DNA of 64,000 nt from Ampullaceana balthica (lineage: Eukaryota > Mollusca > Gastropoda > Lymnaeidae): contig CALYLW010000014.1 in the NCBI GenBank assembly GCA_944989445.1, positions 800,978 through 864,977 of the forward strand. The letters are read 5' to 3'. Position 1 is the first letter of the stretch. Every line of letters starts with the position of its first letter. The notes beneath the pieces are model-generated. The model had not been told where the DNA came from and searched no databases. It saw nothing but the letters and a program-made list of their open reading frames with translations. Position numbers and translations under genes: made by a program. Below, piece by piece: positions 40,501 to 55,500 of this stretch.

Positions 40501-43500
40501 TTATCAGTATCATTGTTCTTAAAGAATAATATAATTAATTTTTAAAAGTAGGTCAATACATCACTTACTTCTTTTAACAAACAGTTTATAAAACATTAAT
40601 GTGCAATTTGTTAAAAATAAATATGCAATCATTTGATTATTATATTTTAATTTACCTTAGTTATATGATTCTTGGACAGCAAGAGATCTTTCAACATTTG
40701 AGACTTCCACAGCGTGGGAGGAGGAAAACCCATAATTCCATTTGAGCAGAGATCAATAATTCTAAGACTGCAACACAAAAACAATTTTTTAAAAATTGTT
40801 AGCAGGCCAAAATATAAAAGGCTCAAATTCAATCTTTAAAATGATATTTAGTTAGATCCATATTTTTTAATTTGGCCACCACACTCATATCAACTGCAAT
40901 CACAGTTATAATCCTGTCAAGTTTGTAGTCCTACTTTTCTTATTCCAATCTAAAATAATAATAATAAAAATAATTTAATAATTTATATAGGGCAGTACCC
41001 CAGCAAGCAACTGGGCTCACAGGGCTTTACATAAAAATAGTAACAAACATAAATATCAATTCATTCAATGTAAAACATTCATATCCTAAATACAAAATGC
41101 AATGATATTTTGGTGCATAAAAGCTAGATTTATCATTTAAAGAAATGTTTGATGGTTGTGAAATTAATTTTCATAGTTTGAAGAGATGTGTTTTTAGTGC
41201 AGTCTTGAAGGCCTTAGTAGTGGGAATGCTGCGAATGTATAATGGTAGAGAATTCCATTGTTTGGGAGCACAAAAAGAGAAAGACCTTTCCCCCAAATGT
41301 TTTAGTTTGTGTCTTAAGAACAGAGACAATATGTGCCTGTTAAAGAGAGTAGCTGATGAGTGGGTGAGAAATTCAGTAAGGTTGGAAGGGCATCTATAAA
41401 TAATTAACCTTAAAAACACTTTTTAAAAACTAGTCTTATATTAAAAATGCACTAATTTTCTACTTTTTAGTCTACGCATTTTACAGTAAGTGCAAAGCCA
41501 GCTTACCTTTTGACTATAAATCCCTTATATATGAGACATAACTAAAAGTAGTGATTATGTTCAAACGCGACATTTAAAGACTGAAACAGAATTATCTCCC
41601 CTGGTTTTTATCTCCCCTGGGCGCAGGGACGGTAGGGGGTGTGAACAGTGACGGTCGGCGTCAACGCATGAACTGGGCACGTGAAAAATTATAAACAAAT
41701 AGTTGGACGGACGGTTCCGATTAAACTTACAAAGCAAGCTAATATAAGACTAGTAAAAAGATGTATTACAATAGAAACCTTACTTGGGAAGTTCCAAAAT
41801 GAACTTAGGTATATAAAATGGTTCCTTCTCTGTAATTTTGTTGATGCTAAGTTTGACAGTACTTAAGCGGGTCAGACTAGATGCCAAAGATTCATTGGGC
41901 AGAATTTCTGGATAAAAACAGATGAAGCTCTTTAAAATTTCATTGTGTAAATATGAAAGATTAACTTGTTCTAAATACATTATTTGTTATAAACCTTCAT
42001 ATTTTATAAATTATTTTTTATTACTTCATATTTTAACCATTTTAAAAGAAGATATTATTTGGACAAGAATTTAAACCACTTGTGATGGAGGCTTTTAGGG
42101 CTACCTGTGTAAAAAAAAACTAGATCTTTCTAAAATCCCTAAACTTAATTTAAAAAAAAATTTTATACAAAAATTTACTTTAAGATTTAATAAAAAATGT
42201 ATTAGAAAAATATATATTATATTTATTTTTATAGGAAATTGAAAGAAAATTATGATTTTTAAGAATCAAAATAAAATCTCAACATATCCTAATGTGTATA
42301 ATTTATGTAATCAAGCAAGTTTTTGATAAACTTATAAAAAACTTGTTTGGTGAAATTTATGAAGCTTAAATAAAGCTTAGAAAAGACTAGCATATTTAGC
42401 GTGAAATAATGTAAAAAATTATCAAATACAGGTACACCTTGTTTTATGCTGTTAGGTCACACATTTTAAGCAATTTTGGCTAAAGCAAAAAATATTTCCA
42501 TAAAAATAAAGTGACAAAAATTGTTAACACTCAAAGGGAGATGCCCTTAAAGTGGCAAGTTGAGAAAGAAGTAGCAGAAAAAATTTGATAGCTGGTACAA
42601 AGACCAGCCAACCTATATCGCAGCTTGTAATGTTGGGCTGATAGATAGGCATTTTGTCTTTCTCAACAGTCATGCTTAGGACCATTGGATCAACCCAAAG
42701 GGCTAAAATAATAAGATTAATTTCATGATTACCAAGTCCATTATTTACAGCTATCAAAGTTTCCAATTTGCTGCAGGTTCTCAAAAACTCATCAGGTAAC
42801 ACTGTAACAGCATTGTGAGAGATGTCTAAGCATCGAAGTTCATGTAAGTTGCATGGCTGATGAGGAAGTTCCTCCATTTGATTGCTGAAAATATACACAC
42901 AAATTATTTTTTAACTGTCCAAAATTTTTAATTTATTTTATCAAAATGATGTTTACACAAAAAAAATCTGATTAAATTTTTTTTAAATGTTAAATAATGT
43001 TCTAAATAGACCAACATGGGTGTTATAAAACACCTATAAATTTCACTTTGATAAATATATTCTTTTGCTTACTAACCAAAGTGAATCAGTGTATATAAAC
43101 AAGTTTAATAAGTAAAAAGTAAACACTTTCATTATGCTTATTTTAATAAGGAATTGAATAATGTAAATGATCCTTTAAAGATCAATGATATATCAACCTG
43201 CTAATGTCCAGTTTAGTCAAATGAGGAAAAGCCTGATCAAGTCCAAAGGGAAATTCCTTCAGTCCATTTTTCATGATATATAATTCTGTCAGTGACAAAC
43301 ACTTTAGTGTGTTCAAAGATATTCTCTCAATCTGTAAATGATACAGGATTTTTTAAATTAATATTATCTCCCTCTGTCAATGTTACTTATTCAAAACACG
43401 GGGGTAACAGAGAAACACAAATTTAATAGGAATTCCTGAAAAGAATTTCTTGCTGATCATTTATAGAACAAGGAGGTCTCAGATAATAAAGCTCTTGTTA

Positions 43501-46500
43501 ATTATGCACTTGATAGCACTTTTTGGTTTAAGAATCTAGATGTGACTGGATAGATTTTTATGTTAACATGTTATCTTAAAACCATATTTGATCACTGCAA
43601 TACCTTTACATTAAATCTTATTGTTGGACATAAATTTACCTTGTTTGAAGACAAATCTAGTAGACTCAGATTAGAACACAAGCACACACAATCTGGGAAC
43701 AGTGTTATCCGATTGTAGCTAATATTCAGATATCGAAGCCCTGTCAGAGACTGAATAAAAATATCTGTAAAATTAATTTTTAAAAGTGCAATTAATATTT
43801 CCTGTAAATACAAAGTTTAAAAAAAGAAAATTTCTGATAAAATACAAGCAAGTGGGAAAACAAACATAAAAAGAGAAGAAGGCAACGAGCATAAAAACAT
43901 AAGAAGTAAAACTTTGGAAGAAAATTTCAGACCTTGAACAACTCTCCAGGTAGTTGAGTTAAATCATTATTGGAGAGATCAAGTCGTTCTATGCTGGAAA
44001 AACTCTGCATGAGATTATGACTCCATGAGCCAAGGATGTCAAGTGATGAAATATGATTGGATGAAATGTCAAGACTTCGAATGATGTAGCCTGAGACTTT
44101 GGTGGCTTTATGCTCATCAAGACCGATGTCCCCATCTGAAAATTTCAGATTTTTATTTAAATTAGATAGATGTTTTCACTGTGATGCTTCACAATAGATA
44201 AAGCTTATAATTACAAATGTAAATTGATTTTCTTATATCTCATACACAGTTGTTTTTTTTTAATGTTTTAATTTTGTAATATTGACTATTTAAATATGAC
44301 AAGATGATGTATGCGAATTCTCTTTAGCATAGAACATAAATTAAATAGCACAAAGAATTGTCTATTATTAGGGTGGGAAATTTTGGTAAAATAGCCAGAT
44401 GGAAATGATGCTTCATATTCGTAAGGCACTTTCTAAGCATGAAACCCTGTGCACTAAAATAAAAGAACATGTTTATGTAACACAGAAGTAAAAATGACAT
44501 GGCCCAAAGTAAAGTACATTTCCATTTCAATAAGTACCACTTCACAAATCTTACTGTTACTTAAAATTTGTCAAACCTGTTTCATCAGCAGAATGAATTG
44601 ACATAACCGAGCTTGCACGTGGTGATTGGCTTGACTCAGTATCTGAGGACTAAAGTTATTTTGGCATGAAATATAATATGTAGTTTGTAAAATCCTTTTA
44701 CATATTTTTGACAGCTTTCATATAAGGGAAAATACATCATAAACATTCACCTTTACCCCTTATTAAAGAGATGTAGAGAAACGTGTGAATCTATCTTTTT
44801 AAAAAAAAATAGTCCTCACAGAAATGTCCTGTTATTCAAATTTTTATGGTTGTAATTATCAAACTAGTGCAGTTTTAATGCTAGGAACTAACGAAATCAA
44901 AACATATGACAAGTTGGTTAAATACTCTGAAGCTAAGGGCAAAATGTGCTATATACCACTTGATTTGATCTATTTAGTATTACTTTACGCTGACAATTTT
45001 CAAAAGGGCAGATGTGGCTGTACATGTCAATTAACTGGTGAAACCATAATATTAACATATTACTAAATACTGTGGCTCATTAAAATTTTAATAAATAGAA
45101 TCCAAATTAACTATTTAAACATTAAAATTAGATATATAACTTCATAAGATTTAATAGAAAGTCTATAAAATTCACAATGGTCATTTACCAAAATATCTGA
45201 TGTATTAGCACTACTAAGGGAGACGTCTTCTCCAAAGCTCATTTCAGTTGAACTTTGACTAGCTTCTAATAGCACTGACTGACAAACTTTAGTATTCTGT
45301 CGCCTTCTGTGGCTTTCTCTTGAAGGGAACTTTCGCTGCCATTTGGCTTGCATGGCTAAAATTGACATTTACAATATTTTAGAAGCAGATTTATTATTAT
45401 GATTAATACAATTCAATATATAATGTAGTTACATAGAGAAAATAAATTTTAGATTAATTTTATTATTCAATATTTTCAGGACATAAAACAAATTATACAT
45501 TTGTTTTCTCTTCTTTAATTTCAAGTTCATTAAATGATCTAAAATATTCAATAGCCTTTTCATTAATTATACCAAATGCACATTAAGAGTAATTACCCGA
45601 GGCTGATATAAATTTTGTTGGAACGTGTTCAGTTAGTTTTGATGGATCACAAGGTCGTCTGGGATCAGCTGGGCTAAATGGAATATCAGCTCCTGTCAAA
45701 GTTGTCATTTTCCAATCTTCCCGGTCATCTTCTGAGTGCTCAAATGCTGGAACATCTAGATATTAATATAAAATACGCAATAGTTACTGATATATGTTTT
45801 AAATCCTGCAACTTATCTATGACAAAAAATGAAATAAAACAGTTTTCAAAGATTGTTATAAAAGATAAACAACACAGCATGAATGGCTGCCGACAAATTA
45901 TTTCAAAAATTCAAGATCTGCAGTATACCCACCATTCAAATCTATTTCAGGACAAAACGCTTCAATACTAGAGCTATTATTTTCTGTCTGTAGAAGTGAA
46001 AATGTCTCTGTACTTTTCACAGTCCTCAGTTTAGAGCTATTCACATTTATGGAGGGTCTTTGTACCTTGCTTTGAGTTTGGGGGTGTGCTGCAAAAAGGA
46101 TTTTAAAAAAATTGCTCCATACATTTTAATGAAACGAAAATCTGCTAAATTTATAGTTATATTTTTTAAATTATTCAAGTTTTCCTTCTTGCCAATAATT
46201 TTTTTTTGTTAAATAAAAAAAAATTTGACATTTTCAAACTTACCACCCAGTTCATGAATGGCTTCAAATGTTTTACTTTGCATTTCCCCACTACTTCTTC
46301 GATATCTAAAACACATGTGCCTTTTAAGCTCCAAATTTGAGTCGCTTGGAGAATATTGTAAGATGCGACTGTTTCGTCTCATTTCACTGTTTTTTATTTT
46401 GGCTACAAAATGCTTGCTTGCAATAGATGAAGAATGTGCCTTAGGTTCCTTGCCTTGCAATGTTGGTATAATCCACTCAGGTCGAAAGTCTCGCAAGTTA

Positions 46501-49500
46501 AAGTTCGACCAAAGAACTGTTCCCACTGAAATAATAAAATTTAGAATCTTATAATTTACACAAACTACAAGATACACAAACAAATTGTGTGATCAAAACA
46601 ATAAATTAAAGCTTTATTAATTGACTAATACACAAATAGATGTTTCGGTTAATCCCTTCATCATTATAAATAACTTACCCAAGTATTAAAAATTAAATTT
46701 ACATTATTTAATACATACTATATCATGGAAAAATAATAATTACTTAAAGATAAAGAAAACACAGAAACAAAAAGAATAAAGATGGGCACAATTACTTAAC
46801 AAAGACACAGGATATAAGAAAAGGAAGGACGTATCAAGAGTTACAGTAAAAACAATAACTGGAAAAAAGATTTCACAGTTATGTAAAATTGGGAATTTGG
46901 TTTAATCTTTATGAATTTTTTAAAAGTTTAATGTAATATTATTTACCAGTAACACATTTTAATCATTCAATTAACATTTTAATTCCACCTACTCTCTTTA
47001 TCTCTTCCAATATGAGTTAGAAGCAGCCCTGTGATATTGTGATAGCCTTTCTCTAGACTCAACCTTAGGGAGGTTTGCACATCTCTGACTTCCTATTGAG
47101 AAAATTGTTTTATATTTTAACAATGGAAATTTTATTTGAACTATATGTTGTTGTAACAGCCCTATAGAAACATTATGCAAATAGACCTGGGGAAGCCAAA
47201 CAAATTTTTTATATAAGGGAGGAGTAGCCTTTAAAAAAAATTAAGTAGGCTAGCATGTGCCAATATGTTTCTCTAATATCACACAAAATGAGCATCATTC
47301 ACTTAAAGAACTATTTTAAAAAAAAGAACGTTTTTGAAAATGTAAAAAATGTTTTTTAATTGTATAAATGTATCCATCCTATTCAATATGTTGTTCGTCG
47401 GTCGTAGTTGACGATGACCACTCTCATCATGTGTATTTGACCTGTGCTAGGCCGCCAGATGTGTCCTCTGGTGGCTTATTAACCCTATTCTAGCACGAAA
47501 TTTGCGTCCGCATGTCGAGCAAGAGATGAATGGGATTCCTTCAGGAGGGTTTTGGATACGGTCCTTCCTGGCTTGACGTTTTGTCTTGGCAGCCTGTTGT
47601 CTATTAGCCTCACAGACAGCTGCGCCATTCCATATCATAGAGCGCCAGTGGGCTCGGTTACTGGCTGCTGCTTCCCAGGAGTCATGTCCAACGTCAAAGG
47701 CCTTTAGAGCAGCTTTAAGTGCATCCTTGTAGGGCTTATGTGGACCTTCAGTAAGCTCACCATAGAAGAGCCTCTTGGGGAGGCGATGGTCCGGCATGCA
47801 CACTGCATGCCCGCCCAGCGTAGTTGGCTCTGCATGAGGCTAGTGTGGTTGCTGGGTAGTCCTGACCTGGCTAATATTACAGTGTCTGGAACTTTTTCTG
47901 TCATTTTATATTGAGAATTTTTCTTAGGCTTTTGGTGTGGAAGTGGTTCAGCACCTCGCATGGCGTTGATATACAGTCCAAGTTTCACATGCATATAATA
48001 AGGTGGGGAGCACTACAGCTCTGTATACTTATTAGTTTGGTTTGGGTGCTCATTCCCCTTCTGTTCCAGACACTGAATAATTAAATGTCAAGGTAAACAT
48101 TTTCCAATAAACTCTAAGTCATTATAAATTATTTTGCAAATAATTCTACATACATGTCGAAGCAAAAGTTCCACCATCCGGTCATTATTGCTGCTGACTG
48201 CATAATACAAAGGTGTATTAGAACCTTGACCAATATTCACATCAGCTCCAACTTCTATAAGACATTCAGCACCCTAAAAAGATGATACAGACATAAAAAT
48301 TCATTTTATAAATGTGAAATTCCTGACATTATGGGCTTATTTAATAACCTTTGCAATAATTAACATTTTAAGGAATTAGGAAAATTTATTATGAAGACCA
48401 TAACCTTATTTTATGTAGAGACATAAATTATTTGTTATCTATTCATCATACTCAAATATTTCACTCAAAAGTGGAAAAGCATAGGCCAGGGGTCGGCGAA
48501 AAGGGGTAAATTACCCCATTTGGGGTAACATGGGGATTCTTGGGGGTAATGCAGACTCATTGGGGACATATAAAATCCGCTAGATACATTTAAAATCCAT
48601 CCTGTGTCCAATTACTCTTGGACCATAAGTCCACTATTAAACCGGTTCCTTCCAGGAAACGTATTTTTAAATTGGATAACTATGATGTTGATCCACATGA
48701 TTTGACTGTATCCAATATCCTCTCTGTGACATTTAAAATAATGCCTTAAAAATTTAGGTAACGTGCGTATGCCTGTTAATATTAAACAAATTAAATAGTA
48801 TACTTTTTCATTAAATGTGCACATTAAGTGGTACAATATTTTAAAACAAAAGTTTTCAAACAATTGAAGAGGAAATGTTGTTTTGTGCTCCTCTTGAATT
48901 GTGTTGTCAAGGAATTGATGTATTCAATAAAATTAATGAATACTTTGATGAAGTTAATTTAAAATGTGAAGACTGTATTGCTGTGTCTCTTGATCGCTAA
49001 ATATACAGACCTACTTTTTGACACTGAAGTGGGAATTTTCTGAAAAGAGTGGGGGCTCTGAAAGCGGAACTTTAAACTTTTCTGGCTGGTCAAAAGCATG
49101 CTCTGGCAGAGAAGTTTACGAACTATTGTTGGGTTGCACATCTCGCATACTTTAGCTGATATTTTTTAGCTTGTGAATACGCTTAACAAAGAATTGCAAT
49201 GAACAAATATCAATATAATATCAGCCAGAGAAAGGATTGTATTTGGATCAAAGCTTCCATATAGGAAACAAAAAAAGGCATATTGAAATAAGATAGCAGC
49301 CTTTTCAAAGGCTTTCAATATTGCAAAAATGGCCGTCAAAACGTTGTTGCCTTTAGTAACAATGTACTTTAGTAAATAAGGATTTTCAACTCTAGTGAAC
49401 ATAAAAAACAAAGTTGCGAAATTGATTGGACCCTGAAGACAGCATCCAACTTGTCCTGACATCAAAATGCCCCAATTTTGATTTAATCGGGTCAAAAATA

Positions 49501-52500
49501 AATCAACATCATTTCTCAGAGAAATGAACTGTAAAGAGATTTAAAGAAGAAACAGTGTTTTATAATAATAATTGATAATATTAATTTATCTTAAATTTAT
49601 AATATCAGTTAGTTTTTAAAGTAAATTTGTGTTTATCCGAATTTATCGTATTTTTAATGATTTATCATTATATCTAGAATGGCTTGGGTTGTTAGGCCTA
49701 TAACCGTTATAACCATTATATTCGACTGTAAACTTTTATAACTGTATCAAATTAATTCCTCCTGAAATATTGATCCTCTGTGTTATTTTCACTAATAAGT
49801 CAAGGCAAAAAAACATGACCATGTTACTCCACTTCTTCACTCACTTCATTGGCTGCCTATACAAGCCCGTATTGATTACAAACTGGCCGTTCTCTGTCAC
49901 AACTTCTTTTCGGACTCATGCCCATCGTATCTTACTGAACTTTTGTCGGTCTACTCACCCACTCGCCAGCTACGATCTTCTGCAGACACACGCGTTCTCT
50001 CTGTTCCTACGACACGCACCAAAACATTTGGTGAAAGGTCGTTCTCTTTTTGTGCAGCCAAACAATGGAATTCTATACCATTACACATACGTAGTATTCA
50101 AACAACCAAGTCCTTCAAGACTGCACTTAAGACACATCTTTTCAACATTTATTTTCAAAATTAATGAAACAACATTTCTTGTAAATGATTAACGTAGATT
50201 ATGTATAATGTACTGTAATTTTTGTGTTTGTTATGATATGAAAGTCAATGTAATATTTATAGGTATGTTATTTCTTTCATGTAAAGCGCTGTGAGCCCAG
50301 TTCCTTACTGGGATACAGCGCTATATAAATAATCAATTTATATTTATATAATATAAATATATAAAAACACTTTTTAAAAACTAGTCTTATATTAGAAATG
50401 CACTAAAAAGTAGAAAATAAATTTAAAATTTGAAATTTACAGTCAGAAGAGACCTTTAGTTCAAAATTTATGAAAATGTAAAAGTTTAAAATGAGACAGG
50501 AACGTTAAATCATAGGTGAAATCGATTATCTCGTTGTTCGCCATGACTATAAGACTAGGGTGCTCAGTTTAAACTTAGTCTATCAATATCTATGCTAGCT
50601 ATGCTATACATTTTCATAAATTTGGAACTTCTCTTCTGACTGTAAATTTCAAATTTTTAATTTATTTTCTACTTTTTAGTGCATTTCTAATATAAGACTA
50701 GTTTTTAAAAAGCATTTTTTATATATTTTTATTTTCTACTTTTTAGTCTACACATTTTACAGTAAGTGCAAAGCCAGCTTAACTTTGATCAATTTAGAAG
50801 TAGATATAAACCAAGACTGTCCTGGGATTAGTTCCGTTCTAAACGATTCGAATATTTTGAGCGAACTGATCCCAATTATCCGACACTCACTGTAAATCGA
50901 AAATATTTCAACATTGGGTTATTCCGGTTACTAAGGCGGACTGCTGAGGTTTAACTCCAGCAGACGTAAATCGAAATAAATAGATGTAAAAACAAAGTTT
51001 TTGACTATAAATCCCTTATATATGAGACATAACTAAAAGTAGTGATTATGTTTAAACGCGACATTTACAGACTGAAACATGATTATCTCCCCTGGTTTTA
51101 AAACCGGGCGCAGGGACGGTAGGTGGTGTGAACAGTGACGGTCGGAGTCAACGCGTGAACTGGCACGTGAAAAAATTATAAACAAATAGTGGGTTGGGAT
51201 GTCCGATTAAACTTACAAAGCAAGTTAATATAAGACTAGTAAAAATGTCTACGCACAATCCTTTTTTCAGATTCATTTTTTGACAATTGTCAGTCCTCTA
51301 AAACTAACAAGATACATTTTCGGCTGTGGCTTTGCCCCATACTTGGGAGTGGGGGCTTGCGACGCTCCCCACAAACCCCGTGACTTCGGGGGTAACGTCG
51401 ACATAAATTTTTATATTTTGGGATAATGGGCAAACAAGTTTGCCGACCCTTGGCATAGACTAATCTTATTGCAAAAGAAATTCTACAAAAACTTTTAATC
51501 AAAATTATTTTTGTTTAAACGAAACATTTTTTAAAAAAATTTTTAATTCTGAATTAGTCATTACTTTTTAAAAAATAGAACTTTTTATAAGATTATTTTA
51601 GTCATTGTTGATAAATTTTGATGAATAAAAATAATTATTTGCCTTACTGCAATGAATCCCTTAGAACAAGCAGTTAACAACATGCGAGACTTTAAGTCCT
51701 GTTCAATTCCTATGACATACAAACATTCACTGGCCAGATCATGAAGTCCTTAAAGAATATGTTAAATTATAGGCACAAGTTAACTTCATTACATCCATGT
51801 GATAAAAATCATTAGGTAAACTTTACATTAATTTAATAATTTAGGGTCTATCCTCTACAAACATACTGGAAAAAAATAGAAATATGTACTTTGATACAAA
51901 ACGCTAGTACAACATGATGTGTGTGTTATTTGTGCATGCGTTTTAACTAAAGGCTACAATCCCCCAAAAAATATTTGAGTTTCATTTAACTTATTTCCTG
52001 TTTATGTGCTAAAACTTGATTGTAATGTTAACAGTTAATTCACCTTGGTCATCATCATATTTTTCAAGGATCTGAAAGAGCAGCTCATGGCACTCAAGAT
52101 CTACCAAAACTTCAGCCATGTTGCTGTACTGTACACGCTTATCTTCTTCAACTCCTCTTTCTGATAAAATCTGCATAGCTACAATGGCCTTGAAAAATAT
52201 TTTTAAAAATTATTAAATGATAATAATAAAATAATAATAACTACTGACTCTGGAATCCTTGAACTCCATTAAGTCTTTAATCAATGGTCCTATACTATAA
52301 GAAGGAGTTTAATGTGTTGTAACAGTTTCCTTAAAGTGAGTGTATGAAGAAATAATATGTTGGAAAAATTATCCAATTTGAAATATTCATACTTGCCTAA
52401 AAGAAACACAGTCATAATGGAAATGTTATTGAAATAAAAAAAGATCAATATGTCCAAAACAAAAACAAAAAAACTTTAGTTTTATAAATGTTTTTACATA

Positions 52501-55500
52501 TCCAAACAAGGATTCTCTGAACATGCAGCTGAGAATTAAATATATATTCTATGTATTCACCTCTTTTTGTATGATGAGAGACTCAGGATAATTTTTCATG
52601 GTTGACTTGATTATGAGTGCAAGCTCCTTACACATTACTGTGGACTGTACAAGTTGCCATTCAGCTAAGATTTGAATAGCCCACAAGCCTTTCTTTTGAA
52701 TGTCTGCAATATAATGGCAAAATAATCATGTGCCCAAGTCATATTAAATGATAGCACACAATTTAAAAAATTGAAATGAACTAACAACGTTTAAAAAAAT
52801 TACATACTGCCACTGTAAAGAAACCTCTTCAAACATCTGATGATCTTGTCTATGCAACGATAAGAATTGAGGATTTCTGACCCTTTAGCTGAGGAACATA
52901 ATTTAAATAAATTACTTTATGCCATTCAATTAATAATACTAATGTAAAATAAATTTTTCTAAGCTAAAAAACAAATCCCAATGACTGGATAGATTATGTA
53001 TACTAATCTGTGCAAAAAAATATAAAAATACAGCACCTACCAAAGTATTTTACCCTTGGTAAACATTTATTTGATTCAAAATGTCAGTTTAATAAAAATG
53101 TTATCAACTAAACTCCTGTATGTCCCATTCCAAAGATTCACCTGCTCCACCCAGCACAGCTAAAGCCTCGATAGCTGCTTCTTGCAAATATTCATCTCCT
53201 GGGAAGTTATCCATAGCTTCTAAAATGCGAACATGTATGTTGATCACTAAACACTGATGACGTATCATGTCTGAAAAAAATTAAATGTGATATTAACAAC
53301 AATTTTAAAATAATTAAATATATCTCATATATACATACTTAAAATTATATCAATGATGAAACTTATATAAATGAATGTTTACAAAGCTGTTTGTAGTCTT
53401 TTTTAAAAATGAACATTAAATAAAAACTTTTTTTATATGTTAATTTAGTTTTTAAATCTCTTTTTTTAACTCATTGAAATAAAATGATTAAAATGTTTAA
53501 TATTCTTATAGAAGCTTCACATTGTTACTAAAAAACTTGGTACATGTAATAGGCTTCTATCCCCCATATTCCCAAAGCAGATTTTTTTTAAGAAAGAATT
53601 ACAGAAGATATTACCTATGTCAGCAAGACACACTATTGTGCTTATCACTTCACTCTGGACCTCTGCATCGGAATGATAGGTCTTAATAATTTCAACCAAG
53701 AGTGAAAGCAAGTCACGCTCATATTCAGCCAATTTCTTTTTGTGGTCATTTCTGTTTTTTTAAAAAGTTCTTTAAATTCATTTTAAACAAAATGCAAAAG
53801 AAAATTTTCAGGAATGACCAATAGGGTAGCTTGGGGTGTGCAGGTCGTACCGGTGACATCATCAAAAGAGGTGACATCAATTGAAAATTTAATAATTACA
53901 GAGCACACACTAATTGGTCTTGGAATTTTATAAGTGGATAACAGGCCATTCTTAAATTTTCCACAGCTAAAACAAATACAAATACATGCTTTATTAAACG
54001 TTCAAAGTAAGTAGATGTAAAGAAATGTTTTTGATCATGATTTAATGCAGCTTGAAGTGTTTTATAACTTTCACAGTTAAGAGAAGCTATTTTTAAATCC
54101 CTTATATTAACTACACCGCAATCTCTTGGGTTCGCGGTCGGTCGGGAGGAAAAACAAAAGTAAAAAATGATCCACTTCCTGTGATACTATCGAATTGACA
54201 TAGACTCGTATCACCTAACAATGCATTGTATCCCAATTTCAGATGGATTGAATGTACCGTAATTAAATTAATGCATTTTTAGTTTATCTCTATGTAACTC
54301 TATGCAGCCGTCTGCTATTGTTGACATCCACGTGTCACTGGAGTTGACTCCAGAGATCGATGACCACATCCCCGTGTTTTACAGCAAGGGGAGTTCAGTC
54401 AGTTTCAGTCTGTAAATGTTTATCCCGCGGTGCATATTATATTGCACATAATCAATCATTTTGGTTATGTCTCATATATAAGAGATTTATAGTCAAAAAC
54501 TTTGTTTTTACGGGTTGTTTAATTATATTATAATTACTGATAACTGCAGCTTTCTATTGATGAGCAATATATAATATAGAGTAGGACTGCGATACTTCCT
54601 CTTTTTTTATGATATCCTGTGTCATTTTTTGTTTGCTGTTGTTTTTCCGTTCTTTTTTATCTTTATGTAACTATTTTCTTGATAAAGTATGTCTTAATAA
54701 TTTAAATATAACTTGAATACTTATGTAAGTACTATTATGTTAACGGTACTGATGAAGGCATTAGCCGAAACGTTTACTGTTGTATTAGTTGAATAATGAA
54801 GCTTAAATGTATTGTTTTTATTACACAATTTGTTTCTGTTTTTTGTATTCTATTGATGAAAAATGTGATTTAATTAGGTGATTTTAAGAAAAAATATTTA
54901 AAAAACAAAAAACATGACTTTATACAAATGTATATGATTAACAAAATTTTCTAGAGAAAATTCAATCCAAAATCTAATCTAGATGACCCCCTGCCAACAA
55001 ACACACACAAAAAAAGATGATGCCAAATAGAGATGGTAGTAGCAGTTTTATTTTTTTGGTCTGTAAGAAATTGTACTGCTTTTTTGTGTAGATTGTTTAC
55101 TGTTAACAGAACCAACAGTTATTGGTGTCTAAAGTAAGCCCACAATTGATATTCACAAGACATTGGAAGAACAACTAATTGGACGTGAAAGATTTAATAG
55201 CAGGAGTTAAGTCACACAAAACAACTGATTCCAAAAGCATTGCACTGGTGGACAGGTAGAAGAAAATGTGCTGGGATATCTTGCACAGGTTGCTAAATAT
55301 CACATTGTTACTTGTAAAGCAAAATCTGGCATTCCGTGGAAAAATGTAAATGAAAATTCACGGAAAAGAGGAAACTTTTTAAGATGCTCCCTATATATGA
55401 CTCAGCATTAAAAGAGCAATAAATAAGACTAATGAGGAGTACATGTGCAGTGTAACATCCATGCATTAACTTTCACTAAAAACCTAAAATTAATTTCATT

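Larger units (their letters stand above)
48487..51452 (+). mobile_element. hAT transposon, 3 kb, with nested insertions
   Basis: Ends CAGGGGTCGGCGAAAAGG and inverted CAAGGGTCGGCAAACTTG, flanked by GCATAGGC (48479-48486) and GCATAGAC (51453-51460). The + strand region 48840-49510 gives broken transposase-like frames, notably [10 protein letters not shown] and [10 protein letters not shown] followed by [20 protein letters not shown], resembling the C-terminal half of hAT transposases of the ZMYM6/FAM200 type. LINE D (49780-50345) and the TIR repeat (50363-51245) inserted later. Same family as the MITE 11597-11854. Confidence 0.85.

Noticed and set aside
44824..45066. 80-codon + strand frame
   Set aside because: Intronic, in a gap between two phase-matched LRRK2 exons, with no motif.
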